A stretch of DNA of 64,000 nucleotides from Leptothoe spongobia TAU-MAC 1115 (lineage in GTDB: Bacteria > Cyanobacteriota > Cyanobacteriia > Phormidesmidales > Phormidesmidaceae): NCBI RefSeq assembly GCF_018739885.1, contig NZ_JADOES010000004.1:173581-237580 (forward strand). Reading direction: 5' to 3'. Each line of letters begins with the position of its first letter. Position 1 is the first letter of the stretch. Below, one piece after another: positions 25,254 through 33,375 of this stretch. Below the pieces are notes generated by a model. The model made no database searches. It saw nothing but the letters and a program-made list of their open reading frames with translations, and was not told the DNA's origin. The translations under genes and the position numbers were made by a program.

Positions 25254-25303
25254 ACGTCCATACCGTGGCAATTCATCCTGACATCCATCTGTTGATGCTG
25301 ATG

Positions 25304-26761
25304 TTAGGAGGGACCTAGCCAGAGGGATTTTTCTGTTAAACGGTTAGCATTTTTCTTGGGGTTCGTTGGCAAACTGTCCCAAGTGTTGCTGTTGGCTGCC
25401 CCTGCCAATTTGCCTTCTTTTTGTAGCTCACGCTGGATACCGTCTATCACATCATCTGTACAGATGATGGATGGTTGACGGTTAACGGCCTTAATACAGG
25501 CATAATGCAAGACGTTGATAATATTCCCGCCGGTTAGCTCGTACCCATGGGCTAGCTCTTTCAAATCGATGTCCTTCGCTACCTTGAAAGGTTTGTCCAT
25601 AAAGGTATCTTGCCACAGCTGCAAGCGCTGCTTGGCATTGGGCTTGGGAAAGCGAATCATGGATTGAAACCGCCGGGCAAAGGCGCTGTCTAAATGAGAT
25701 TGTAAATTGGTGGCGAGAATGACTAGTCCGGCGTAGTCTTCTATGCGCTGCAAGAGATATGAAACCTGTTGGTTAGCCGCCCGATCATTGGAGCTTTGGG
25801 ATTCTATACGCTTACCAAACAGGGAATCGGCTTCATCAAAAAATAGGATCCAATCGTGATATTGAGCCTGATCAAACAGTCGAGCCAGGCTCTTTTCCGT
25901 TTCGCCGATGTACTTGGAAAGGATTTTCGATAGCTCCACTCGGAAGACGGGTAAACCGGCCTTTTTGCCGAGTAAACAAGCCGTCAAGGTTTTGCCGGTA
26001 CCGGGGGGACCGTAGAACAGCGTGCGATAGCCTGGCTTAATGCGCTGCTTTAGCTGCCATTGTTCCATTAGCAACTCTTTGTTTTGGGCCCAGGCCAGGA
26101 TATGCTCAATCTCCTGGCGGGCGGTGGGGTCAAGGACAAGATCGTCCCAATCCAAGGGGGTGGTAATGGCTTGGGCCGGAAATTCGGGAGTAAAGGCAGG
26201 GGTGTAGGGTTGTCCTGTGATCAGTCGTTGGCGATATTCTGGGCTGAGATTAATGGCGGCGCAGAGGGGCGGTTCGTTGAGGTGGGGATAATCGAGGGTG
26301 AGGATGCCCTGGGCAAATAGGCTGTGTTGCGGTTGGAAGATGTGGTCGTATTGCAGACGGGCATAGAGGTTGTCAGCGGCCAGTAAAAACATGGCGGTTT
26401 CACAGGTGGGGAGAAAGCCGCTGTGGGAGTTGCCGGTCAGTCCGCCAAATTCGGTGTAGCCGCGATCGAGATTTTGGTTGCGGATGAAGAATGTGTCGAG
26501 GAGATGGGGCTTGAGGTGGGAGATCAAGCAAAGACTTAGAACCAGACGTTCTGCAGACTGTAGCTGCAACTGATGCACGATGGTGGCGTAGGGGGCATCG
26601 GTGTCGGGTAACTCGGGTGGGGGAAACAATGCCAATAGGTCATCTGTTGGCTGTTTGTCTTCAAAATATAGTTTGATGCGCTGGTCTAAAATGGTATTGA
26701 ACCAGGCAAGTTCGTACTCGATGCAGGCTGCATTTTGGGACAATTGATCTAAGGTCGTCAT
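25304..26761 (-). CDS. AAA+ ATPase of the eCIS (Afp15-like), copy 1
   Basis: A 485-residue AAA+ ATPase with Walker A GPPGTGKT at about residue 250, Walker B ILFFDEADSLFGKR and sensor-1 LVILATNLQ. The arginine finger region is FARRFQSMIRFP and sensor-2 is TGGNIINVL. The N-terminal about 240 residues form the helical domain seen in eCIS ATPases. Afp15-type ATPases act in assembly or maintenance of the particle, probably on the sheath or cargo. It is third in an operon with DUF4157 and Uma2 genes. A second, longer ATPase of the same family lies at 35753. Its active-site residues all look intact. Confidence 0.88.
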   Translation of the reverse strand: MTTLDQLSQNAACIEYELAWFNTILDQRIKLYFEDKQPTDDLLALFPPPELPDTDAPYATIVHQLQLQSAERLVLSLCLISHLKPHLLDTFFIRNQNLDRGYTEFGGLTGNSHSGFLPTCETAMFLLAADNLYARLQYDHIFQPQHSLFAQGILTLDYPHLNEPPLCAAINLSPEYRQRLITGQPYTPAFTPEFPAQAITTPLDWDDLVLDPTARQEIEHILAWAQNKELLMEQWQLKQRIKPGYRTLFYGPPGTGKTLTACLLGKKAGLPVFRVELSKILSKYIGETEKSLARLFDQAQYHDWILFFDEADSLFGKRIESQSSNDRAANQQVSYLLQRIEDYAGLVILATNLQSHLDSAFARRFQSMIRFPKPNAKQRLQLWQDTFMDKPFKVAKDIDLKELAHGYELTGGNIINVLHYACIKAVNRQPSIICTDDVIDGIQRELQKEGKLAGAANSNTWDSLPTNPKKNANRLTEKSLWLGPS

Positions 26762-26843
26762 GCCGTCACCAGTGAATGGGCATTGGGTAGGGCCTCCCCA
26801 GAACCACTGCGAGATTGGGTAGGAAAGATTGCAGACGCAACGA

Positions 26844-27404
26844 TCACCCCATTTTTAACCAGTCAAATATTTGATTAACCGTAAGGGTTAATTCTAACTC
26901 GGGAGAAACGGGCAGGGCCTGGTCCGACTGCCATAGAACGGGCTGTTGTTGTGCTTGGAAAACTAAAATGCTGAGGTCATCGGGATCAATAAACCAGCCC
27001 AGATGACTGCCATGCTCCAGGCAATGCAGGATATTTCCTAATACCTTATTGGGTCGCTGATCAGGAGACAGGATTTCGATGGTCCAATCGGGTGGTAGAT
27101 CAAAGTTGTCGGGCACTTCTCCGGTGGCCGTGAAAGGGATTCGCTCCCATAGAAAAACTGCCACATCGGGAACCGTTGAGCGTCCACCAAAACTGCATCT
27201 TAATTCTGGAAAGGCATAGGCAAGTTTTGAGTCTTCTGCAACTTGATTGATGGCAGCACAAAGCTTTCCCTGTAGGCGGCTATGGCGTCCCTTTGGCATT
27301 GGCTTTTGGATGATTTTTCCGTCAATGTACTCACTGGCGGGTTTGGTTTCTGGCAATGCCAGAAATTCTGGCAAGGTCAGTGGTTTGGAAGGTGCTTGTA
27401 CCAT
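26844..27404 (-). CDS. Uma2-family putative nuclease
   Basis: 186-residue Uma2/DUF820 protein, a PD-(D/E)xK fold common in cyanobacteria. Key pieces are [14 protein letters not shown] (acidic residue), [20 protein letters not shown] (ExL in place of ExK) and [15 protein letters not shown]. The usual catalytic Lys position after IEIL is not obvious, so activity is uncertain. It lies 5 bases downstream of the DUF4157 gene, and this placement inside an eCIS operon is unusual. It may be a passenger or a host-specific accessory. Confidence 0.8.
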   Translation of the reverse strand: MVQAPSKPLTLPEFLALPETKPASEYIDGKIIQKPMPKGRHSRLQGKLCAAINQVAEDSKLAYAFPELRCSFGGRSTVPDVAVFLWERIPFTATGEVPDNFDLPPDWTIEILSPDQRPNKVLGNILHCLEHGSHLGWFIDPDDLSILVFQAQQQPVLWQSDQALPVSPELELTLTVNQIFDWLKMG

Positions 27405-27409
27405 TTAGA

Positions 27410-28000
27410 TCACCAAAAGCTGCGGGCTGCTTTGGCACCCATCCGATCAGCTTCCCGTTCTAGGGCCACATCATCATTAATCGCCTCGCCCTGTAAGGTC
27501 ATCGTCGGTTTTACCCGACCCTGCATCTGCTGTACTACATGCCAGCCTTCGTGGGGGAGCTGCCGGTCCTGGCCCGGTGCTAGGTGAATGTTCTGGCCCT
27601 GGGCATAGGCATGGGCATTTAGTTGGGCTGGTTTGGCGGAGTTGTGATGCACGCGGACATCGGAGAGGTCAAAGCCGGACATTTGTTCTAATCCTGCCTT
27701 TAAGCGGTCGGGCATGCCCGTACGATTTTTCACGGGAGCGTTTTCTGGCTGGAGTTGAAGCGGGGATTTAGGATCTGTCCTGGCGGTGCTGAGCTGGGCT
27801 GGCGAGGTTTGGAGCATTTCGGTCACATCATAGGCTGGGAGGCCGCTGCTCTTCGCCTGGTTCACGGCCACCTGTTGCTGCACGGGACTCGTGGCTGTCT
27901 GAGAGGTTAATCCTTTTTTCCAGGATGGGGCAAAAAAGTTATCCGCTGTCGTGGGTTCCGATCCGGGGCGATTACGTTTGCGGTCTTTGGGGGCAAGCAT
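27410..28000 (-). CDS. DUF4157 protein of the eCIS (HExxH-type)
   Basis: 196 residues. The first about 95 are disordered. The C-terminal part is the DUF4157 domain: [35 protein letters not shown] and [18 protein letters not shown], ending in [17 protein letters not shown] plus the following Glu (EREAD) matches a zinc-metalloprotease-like HExxH...E arrangement. DUF4157 is one of the domains most enriched near eCIS loci and is found in many effector N-termini. Here there is no toxin domain after it, so this could be a cargo chaperone or protease, or a tiny effector. GAGGAAACTGACG upstream of the ATG supports the start. Confidence 0.88.
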   Translation of the reverse strand: MLAPKDRKRNRPGSEPTTADNFFAPSWKKGLTSQTATSPVQQQVAVNQAKSSGLPAYDVTEMLQTSPAQLSTARTDPKSPLQLQPENAPVKNRTGMPDRLKAGLEQMSGFDLSDVRVHHNSAKPAQLNAHAYAQGQNIHLAPGQDRQLPHEGWHVVQQMQGRVKPTMTLQGEAINDDVALEREADRMGAKAARSFW

Positions 28001-28120
28001 CGTCAGTTTCCTCGATCGTAGGCCTGGGGTTACCTATGGGGTTCGATTGTCCTTAATGGTAATAGTCTATCAATCTTTTCAGGGTCTGATCGGGGGAAAT
28101 ATAGCATTCCCACTACAATA

Positions 28121-28162
28121 GAGCGGTAAAGACAGAGCGGTAAAGACAGAGCGGTAAAGACG
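28121..28162 (+). repeat. Three tandem 14-bp repeats
   Basis: GAGCGGTAAAGACA is repeated three times in a row (28121, 28135, 28149; the last ends in G), directly in front of the restriction-like gene. It may be a slippage product or a small regulatory array. Confidence 0.8.
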
Positions 28163-28171
28163 GGACAAACA

Positions 28172-28804
28172 ATGTCAGTTGCGATCACAGAAGCGATCAC
28201 CACCCTGGCAGAGGCGGAGCAGCGATTTGATCTGCGCCGTACGGAGTCAGACGATTTCTTTCTGGAATGGTTTACTGACTTACCAGCTCTGCTCGACGAG
28301 GAGAAAACAGGCTTAACGGAGCTACGTCGTCGATACCAGTATCAGCGTGCCCAGGGGCAGTTGTTAGAAAATACAGTCACACTGTTGTTTGCATCGCCAT
28401 TGCTTACCCTGGCGGGGTTTTATGATCCTCCGTTTAGGCTAAAGGCGGCGGAGTCGGTCCGGCTTATCCTGGAGGATCCTCAGGAGGTTTTGCAGGGACG
28501 GTTAGATGTACTGGTGCTGACGGATCAGTTTTGGGTTGTGGTGCTGGAATCGAAGAAGAAGGCTTTGTCAGTATGGTCGGCGTTACCGCAGACGCTGGCC
28601 TATTTGATGGCGAATCCGCAGTCTGAACAACCAGGTTATGCGCTGATGACGAATGGTGATAGCTCGGTATTTGTAAAGCTGGCTAGGGCGTCGGGCGGAG
28701 AGTACAATTTCTCGAGGGTGTTTGCGGCACTGACGTCTAATCAGGAATTGTACGGGATTTTGCAAGTTTTGAAGCGGATTGGACAAGTGGTGGTAAACAG
28801 GTGA
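28172..28804 (+). CDS. Type I restriction subunit-like nuclease domain protein
   Basis: 210-residue protein resembling the N-terminal nuclease region of type I restriction R subunits (HsdR_N type). GRLDVLVLTDQFWVVVLESKKKALSVWSAL contains the D...ExK pair of the PD-(D/E)xK fold, followed by the helix PQTLAYLMA. No helicase or methylase genes follow, so it is an orphan fragment or a stand-alone nuclease. This stand-alone form recurs in cyanobacteria. It opens the accessory region between eCIS blocks. Confidence 0.65.
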   Translation: MSVAITEAITTLAEAEQRFDLRRTESDDFFLEWFTDLPALLDEEKTGLTELRRRYQYQRAQGQLLENTVTLLFASPLLTLAGFYDPPFRLKAAESVRLILEDPQEVLQGRLDVLVLTDQFWVVVLESKKKALSVWSALPQTLAYLMANPQSEQPGYALMTNGDSSVFVKLARASGGEYNFSRVFAALTSNQELYGILQVLKRIGQVVVNR

Positions 28805-28923
28805 CGGGTGGTGGACCATGGACCGTTTTCTAGCGATGAAAGCGGTGCGATGCATTGCTCCCTATATGGCTCACATCTCAGTAAGGTATCCTACAATGGG
28901 AAACGGTAGTTCCTAAGGAAACA

Positions 28924-29406
28924 GTGATGGTTGCAGCGTCACCTAAGTCAGCAGAGCTGTGTATCACCTGGGACCCATTACCAGAGGACTTTAAGCTAGA
29001 TGAAAAGCCAGTGGAAAATACTGGTCAACCGCTGCTGGCAGGAGCATTGCGAGAATCCCTAGAACTCAGCGGCTGGATCCAACCAAAGATGCTGATTGCC
29101 TCTAATTTTGGCCTATGCGCCACGATGAATAAAAACCTGGTGATTAAAGCTCCTGATTGGCTTTATGTTGCCAAAGTAAATAAGCCAATACCAACCCGAA
29201 AAGCCTACACTCCCAACTTAGAGGGCGAGGTGCCTGCCGATGGCTATTGGCTACGATGGTGGGATGCCAATGGGCAATTACTCCCGTGGGCGGTAGAAAA
29301 AGTGGCTGCCGTTACTCAAAAGGCTGAACAGGAACGACAACGAGCAGAGCGATTGGCTGAAATATTACGCGCGCAGGGGATTGATCCAGATACGGTGATC
29401 TCCTAG
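28924..29406 (+). pseudogene. Uma2-family protein with internal deletion
   Basis: The 160-residue product keeps the N-terminus of the long Uma2 class (WDPLPEDFKLDEKPVENTGQ, APDWLYVAKV, KAYTPNLEGEVPA). It then jumps directly to the C-terminal tail (DGYWLRWWDANGQLLPW and a coiled QERQRAERLAEILRAQGID). In full-length relatives about 80-100 residues with the catalytic PD-(D/E)xK core lie between these. The junction is in frame, so a catalytically dead remnant could still be made. It is best regarded as a decayed copy in an accessory region with three other Uma2 genes. Confidence 0.7.
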
Positions 29407-29429
29407 TGTAGGCGGTGCGACGAGTCACT

Positions 29430-29474
29430 GAGTTGGATTTGAACACAGATGCGATATTTGCAGCAGGGGGTTGA
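29430..29474 (+). pseudogene. Duplicated 3' end of a Uma2 gene
   Basis: This short stretch encodes ELDLNTDAIFAAGG and a stop. It is nearly the same as the end of the Uma2 gene at 30299-30342 (ELDLTTDAVFAAGE). The following flank (AGTAACGAGTAGCAAGT) and MITE-like repeat are also shared by both places. It is the scar of a segmental duplication. Confidence 0.8.
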
Positions 29475-29510
29475 AGTAGAGAGTAACGAGTAGCAAGTAA
29501 CAAGTTTTTC

Positions 29511-29605
29511 GGTAGGGTGTGTTAGCGAGGCTTCGCGTAACGCACCTTCGGGATTGTGGGTAAGCGCGTAATGGGTTGGAAGCGGTGCGACGAGTCACAC
29601 CCTAC
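29511..29605. repeat. MITE-like element, copy A
   Basis: A 95-bp element with terminal inverted repeats GGTAGGGTGTG and CACACCCTAC and an inner AGCGAGGCTTCGCG hairpin. It contains CGCACCTTCGGGATTGTGGG and GGTGCGACGAGTCAC. Five other copies or partial copies occur between here and 33131. Confidence 0.85.
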
Positions 29606-29727
29606 TCGCTCAACCGGGCAAAGCATTAAATTTGTTAGGGTGGACATAACAATGTTTCCTTAGAAGCAAGAAAGTGAGCAAATTCTAGGCCTAAAGCCAG
29701 TTTTTAGATCCGGGTTGAGGATTTCTT

Positions 29728-30342
29728 ATGGTTCAGGTGCGGGTAGCCAGCCCGATGAGTTTTGAGGCTTTTCTGGAATGGTATCCAGACGATAGTCGTC
29801 GGTATGAATTGATTGAGGGAGTTGTGGTTGAGATGTTGCCAACAGGTCCCCATGAAGATATCGGTGGCTTTTTGGGTGCGGAGTTCAACTTTGAAATTCG
29901 GCGAAATAAGTTGCCTTATTCAATTCCGCGTACTTGTTTAGTTAAGCCCCATGCGGCAGGCTCAGGCTATATGCCTGATGTGGTGGTCCTAAATCGTGAG
30001 TTGCTGAAGCAGGAGCCTCTCTGGCCAACAGCTTCGGTGATTCAGGATGGTAAAACGGCTCCGTTGGTTGTTGAGGTAGTGAGTACCAACTGGCGGGATG
30101 ATTATGGTCACAAGTTTGTCGAATATGAGGCGATGGGTATTGCTGAATATTGGCTGGTTGATTTTCGGGCACTAGGTGCCGTGCGTCATATTGGTAAGCC
30201 GAAGCAGCCAACGATTACGATCTGTCAGCTTGAGGGCGAAGAGTATCAAATTCGACGATTTGTGGCGGGAGAAAAGTTGGTTTCTGGGGTATTTCCTGAG
30301 TTGGATTTGACCACAGATGCGGTATTTGCGGCAGGGGAATAA
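29728..30342 (+). CDS. Uma2-family putative nuclease
   Basis: A 204-residue, apparently intact Uma2 protein. SGYMPDVVVLNRELL and APLVVEVVSTNWRDDYGHKFVEYEAM hold the PD-(D/E)xK acids, and IAEYWLVDFRALGAV is the core strand. These proteins are thought to be transposon-associated or defence-related nucleases and are very numerous in cyanobacteria. Its own 3' end has been duplicated upstream at 29430. ATG start at 29728, preceded by GGGTTGAGG. Confidence 0.85.
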   Translation: MVQVRVASPMSFEAFLEWYPDDSRRYELIEGVVVEMLPTGPHEDIGGFLGAEFNFEIRRNKLPYSIPRTCLVKPHAAGSGYMPDVVVLNRELLKQEPLWPTASVIQDGKTAPLVVEVVSTNWRDDYGHKFVEYEAMGIAEYWLVDFRALGAVRHIGKPKQPTITICQLEGEEYQIRRFVAGEKLVSGVFPELDLTTDAVFAAGE

Positions 30343-30364
30343 AGTAACGAGTAGCAAGTTCTTC

Positions 30365-30459
30365 GGTAGGGTGTGTTAGCGAGGCTTCGCGTAACGCACC
30401 TTCGGGATTGTGGGTAAGTGCGTAATGGGTTGGAAGCGGTGCGACGAGTCACTCCCTAC
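30365..30459. repeat. MITE-like element, copy B
   Basis: Nearly identical to copy A over 95 bp. It differs by few bases, among them a change in the right terminal repeat (CTCCCTACC). It lies 22 bases after the Uma2 stop. Confidence 0.85.
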
Positions 30460-30548
30460 CCGGCTTTTTAAGTGTGAGTAATTAGTTGGCCATTATTGAT
30501 TCCAGTGGGGATAATAGGTTTAGAGCCCATTAGTCAAGAGGTCTGATT

Positions 30549-31148
30549 GTGGTTGTTTCTCAATCCAAGCTCCCCGATGACATCTCAACTCGTCTCACAT
30601 TAGATGAGTATCGGGCGATGGAAAAAAATAATCCAGAACGCCACGAATACCGGAATGGAGAAATTTTTACGATGTCGGGTGGTTCTGAGATCCACAGCTT
30701 GATCGCAAGTAATTTTTTGATTTATTTGGGTTTTTTATTGAGAGATACTGACTTTCGGCTGTACGGTAGTGACTTGCGGCTGTGGATCCCTGACTATCAG
30801 TGCGGCACATATGCTGATGTGATGGTGATTAATGGCGAACCCGCGTTAAATGGCGATCGCCAGGATGAGATTCTCAATCCTATATTGATTGTTGAGGTAT
30901 TATCGCCCTCGACTGAGGCGTACGATCGGGGTGATAAGTTCAGAAAATATCGCTCTCTTTCCAGTTTTTGTGAATATTTGCTGGTTAGCCAAACTGAGCC
31001 TTATATTGAGCAATACCATAACCTTGATCGGGATAGTAATGATTTTTGGCAATGGCAGGATCATTCGCACCTGGAGCAAGCGGTCTTTTTGAACTGTTTA
31101 AATGTGGAAATTCCCCTCAGTGAAATCTATCGACGCATTCGGTTTTAA
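30549..31148 (+). CDS. Uma2-family putative nuclease
   Basis: A 199-residue Uma2 protein starting with GTG. The signature strings are LTLDEYRAMEKNNPERHEYR, TYADVMVING (acidic residue) and NPILIVEVLSPSTEAYDRG (E and D), followed by KFRKYRSLSSFCEYLLVSQ. The active-site acids and the D...K spacing look intact. It diverges strongly from the neighbour at 29728, so the two are not a recent duplication. Function as above is inferred from the family only. Confidence 0.85.
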   Translation: MVVSQSKLPDDISTRLTLDEYRAMEKNNPERHEYRNGEIFTMSGGSEIHSLIASNFLIYLGFLLRDTDFRLYGSDLRLWIPDYQCGTYADVMVINGEPALNGDRQDEILNPILIVEVLSPSTEAYDRGDKFRKYRSLSSFCEYLLVSQTEPYIEQYHNLDRDSNDFWQWQDHSHLEQAVFLNCLNVEIPLSEIYRRIRF

Positions 31149-31151
31149 GTT

Positions 31152-31178
31152 GGCAGCGGTGCGACGAGTCACACCCTA
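31152..31178. repeat. MITE-like element, partial copy C
   Basis: Only the right end remains (AGCGGTGCGACGAGTCACAC followed by CCTACG), directly after the Uma2 stop. The left half is missing. Confidence 0.7.
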
Positions 31179-31198
31179 CGAGCTGGCATTCGATGACA

Positions 31199-31600
31199 TC
31201 AATTTATTGTCCAATTCTCTATACGAATGCTATTTATTCTTTCGAAATGTTTGACATTGTTGGTTACAAGCACCATATCATTTGAGATCGCACTTGTTCC
31301 TATCAGTAGGTCAAAATCATCAACTGGAATACCTGATTTTCTTAATCTTGCTTTCTCTTTGGCGAATATATCCAGGGCTTCAAAAATGGGCAAGATTTGT
31401 AGTCCAGATAAGAAGTCTTGTAGGACGACTCTATTTTTATCTGGGGTGGCACTATTCTCAACACCAAATTTCAGTTCAGCCAGGGTGATTTCGGAGATAA
31501 AAAGCGAGTTATCGTCTACGGCGTCGAATTTTTTATCTAGATTATATTTACCCTTGATGTAATAGATACAGATATTTGTATCAAGCAAATATCCATTCAT
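31199..31600 (-). CDS. VapC-type PIN-domain toxin
   Basis: A 133-residue PIN-domain RNase. The metal-binding acids are in YLLDTNICIYYI (Asp7), ITLAELKFGVE (Glu) and PVDDFDLLIGTSAI (Asp), with VLVTNNVKHF near the end. Such toxins cleave RNA when freed from the antitoxin. Its ATG overlaps the stop of the antitoxin gene by four bases, so translation is coupled. It stabilises or accompanies the accessory region; no other role is evident. Confidence 0.88.
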   Translation of the reverse strand: MNGYLLDTNICIYYIKGKYNLDKKFDAVDDNSLFISEITLAELKFGVENSATPDKNRVVLQDFLSGLQILPIFEALDIFAKEKARLRKSGIPVDDFDLLIGTSAISNDMVLVTNNVKHFERINSIRIENWTIN

Positions 31601-31836
31601 AGTTCTTCAATTTGTCGGTTGGTATTTCGGCTATTTCGTAGTTCCTGAATGATTTGCTCTGCTGATTGAGCAGACTGCCAAGCACCAAAGGCATTTTTCA
31701 TGGTGTTTGGACCTTGAGACAGATTTTGACGGATGGATTGGGTGAGCCGTTCGATTAAGTCTAATTTCCAGCTGATATGCAGATTTTTGATTAAGCCCCA
31801 ATAATTGTTTAATACCTGTGAGTTAGATGTTTTCAT
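31597..31836 (-). CDS. Antitoxin partner of the PIN toxin
   Basis: A 79-residue protein with a helical N-terminal region (VLNNYWGLIKNLHISWKLDL, IERLTQSIRQNLS) and a charged C-terminal tail (IIQELRNSRNTNRQIEEL) of the type that binds a PIN groove. The DNA-binding fold is not recognised. It is identified mainly by position: immediately upstream of and overlapping the toxin gene. Confidence 0.7.
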   Translation of the reverse strand: MKTSNSQVLNNYWGLIKNLHISWKLDLIERLTQSIRQNLSQGPNTMKNAFGAWQSAQSAEQIIQELRNSRNTNRQIEEL

Positions 31837-31960
31837 AGTGCGAAGATAGGATTTTCTATTTTTTATGGTGTAATTTTTAATTAATTGCTCTCAACCATTA
31901 TAGCGATTATGTTCGGTGCGAAAACGATGTCTGTATTGGGGGCAATGGGGCGGAGTCTTC

Positions 31961-32044
31961 GGTAGGGTGTGTTAGCGCAGCGTAACGCACCTCCAGGATC
32001 GTTGGCAGAATGGGGCGGAGAAGGTGCGACGCGTCACACCCTAC
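31961..32044. repeat. MITE-like element, copy D
   Basis: An 84-bp copy with intact ends (GGTAGGGTGTG and CACACCCTAC) and a shorter centre (GTTAGCGCAGCGTAACGCAC). It overlaps the start of the transposase gene, whose first codons are read from the repeat. Confidence 0.85.
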
Positions 32045-32575
32045 AAGGTTCTCGGTGTCGCCCCCTACCTGGCTTATTTTATTACACAGGTGACGTATCA
32101 GCGGGTGCCGTGGTTGTGTGAGGAGGTGGGTCGTAAAGCGCTGCGAGAGGCGATCATCCAGGTCAAGCGGACGCATCCGTTTTCGATCGATGAGATCGCG
32201 TTGTTACCGGATCATTTTCATTGTTTATTGACGCTGCCGCCAGATGATGCGGATTTTTCGGTGCGGTTACGGTTGGTTAAGGGGTATGTGACGAGGCATT
32301 ACGGATCGGCGTTGGGGATAAATCGAGGGGTTTCGTTATCTCGGCAAAAGCGTGGAGAACGGAATCTTTGGCAGCGGCGGTATTGGGAACATTTGATTCG
32401 CGATGAACGCGATTTTGCACGGCATTGTGATTATATTCATTACAATCCGGTGCGGCATGGGTTATGTAAGAATCCTCAGGATTGGTGCTTTTCAAGCGTG
32501 CATCGATTTATCGCAGAGGGAATTTATCCCTCAAATTGGGGCCAAGATGACGATACCAGCGGTAGGGTGTGTTAG
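32024..32575 (+). CDS. REP-associated Y1 transposase (RAYT)
   Basis: A 183-residue HUH endonuclease of the TnpA-REP/RAYT type. LPDHFHCLLTLPP carries the HUH motif. The Tyr is within HCDYIHYNPVRHGLC, and the tail DWCFSSVHRFIAEGIYPSNWG is typical. Such proteins process REP/MITE palindromes. The first residues (MRRVTPYKVLGVAP) come from repeat copy D, via a GTG start. The native N-terminus may therefore have been replaced, and the real protein may begin slightly later. It is framed by MITE-like copies D and E, as expected for REPtron elements. Confidence 0.85.
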   Translation: MRRVTPYKVLGVAPYLAYFITQVTYQRVPWLCEEVGRKALREAIIQVKRTHPFSIDEIALLPDHFHCLLTLPPDDADFSVRLRLVKGYVTRHYGSALGINRGVSLSRQKRGERNLWQRRYWEHLIRDERDFARHCDYIHYNPVRHGLCKNPQDWCFSSVHRFIAEGIYPSNWGQDDDTSGRVC

Positions 32576-32695
32576 CGAGGCTTCGCGTAACGCACCTTCG
32601 GGATTGTGGGCAAAAGCGAGAGATTAATTATGTTGCAAAGAGTGAATTAAGTGAAGCGGGGTGGGTTGAAAGCGGTGCGACGAGTCACACCCTAC
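32561..32695. repeat. MITE-like element, copy E
   Basis: A 135-bp copy with intact ends and about 40 extra bases in the middle (AAGCGAGAGATTAATTATG and so on). It overlaps the 3' end of the RAYT gene. Confidence 0.8.
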
Positions 32696-32702
32696 GGTCT
32701 CG

Positions 32703-32921
32703 GTGACACACCCTACCTGGCTTCCTCTGTTCCGGGATGAACGTGATTTTGCGCGGCATTGTGATTATATTCATTACAATCCGGTGCGGCACGGGTTATG
32801 TGAAAGGCCGCAGGATTGGCGGTTTTCGAGTGTTCATCGGTTTATTGCGCAGGGGATTTATCCCGAAAATTGGGGTATGGATGAGTGTCCGGCCATTCCG
32901 CATGCGTCGTGGGATCGGTAA
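32703..32921 (+). pseudogene. Second RAYT copy with internal deletion
   Basis: Only the C-terminal third of a RAYT protein remains (DERDFARHCDYIHYNPVRHGLC, DWRFSSVHRFIAQGIYPENWG). It is preceded by CACACCCTACCTGGCTT. The same CCTACCTGGCTT lies at the start of the intact copy. The HUH motif is missing. This is a deletion derivative of the neighbouring transposase gene. Confidence 0.8.
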
Positions 32922-32975
32922 AAAGGCCGGTAGAGTTTTTTCGACAATCGGTCATACCGTGGGTCGTCGGTCATC

Positions 32976-33131
32976 GGTAGGGTGTGTTAGCGCAGCGTAA
33001 CGCACCGCCAGGATTGTTGGAGGACTTATTGGCAACAGAAATTGGGGCGATTTTTGCGGGCGGGGATTTTTTCATGAGGGGAATCGGGTTTGGGGCGAAA
33101 TGAGTTAGCGGTGCGACGCGTCACACCCTAC
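32976..33131. repeat. MITE-like element, copy F
   Basis: A roughly 156-bp copy: left end GGTAGGGTGTG at 32976, right end TCACACCCTACG near 33131, with a longer, diverged centre. It ends only about 25 bases from the cargo-module terminal repeat T2. Confidence 0.75.
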
Positions 33132-33156
33132 GCTCGGTGACTACGCTCGGTGACGC

Positions 33157-33205
33157 TAACAATTGGGCTAAAAGCCTTTTCAATGGCTTTTAGGTTTTGT
33201 TATGG
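33157..33205 (-). repeat. Cargo-module terminal repeat T2
   Basis: On the minus strand: CCATAAC, CTAAAAGCC, spacer ATTGAAAA, GGCTTTTAG, CCCAATTGTTA. The inner stem is perfect here (9 bp) and could also terminate transcription of the cargo gene. It matches T1 and T3 closely. Similarity ends at GTTA, beyond which lies unrelated sequence next to MITE copy F. Confidence 0.82.
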
Positions 33206-33375
33206 GCTTTTTCTTCATTTCGGTTTTGTTATTCGTGTCCCAATTATTTTTCATCATTCAAGGTGTCATAATATAAGTTTCTTGAAACAAGTCTTCATAA
33301 TCCCATCTTCCCGTTTTTCTACTACTATCCTAATTCGCTTTCTAATTCCTGTATTACCTTTCTTCTATTTTTAAT
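33206..33375 (-). other. Spacer downstream of the cargo gene
   Basis: About 170 bases between the stop of the cargo gene and repeat T2. It is AT-rich. It has no gene and no repeat found elsewhere in the window. Confidence 0.4.

Noticed and set aside
28121..33131. CRISPR array
   Set aside because: The repeats of this region are dispersed MITE-like elements of variable spacing with terminal inverted repeats, not regular repeat-spacer units, and no cas genes are present.
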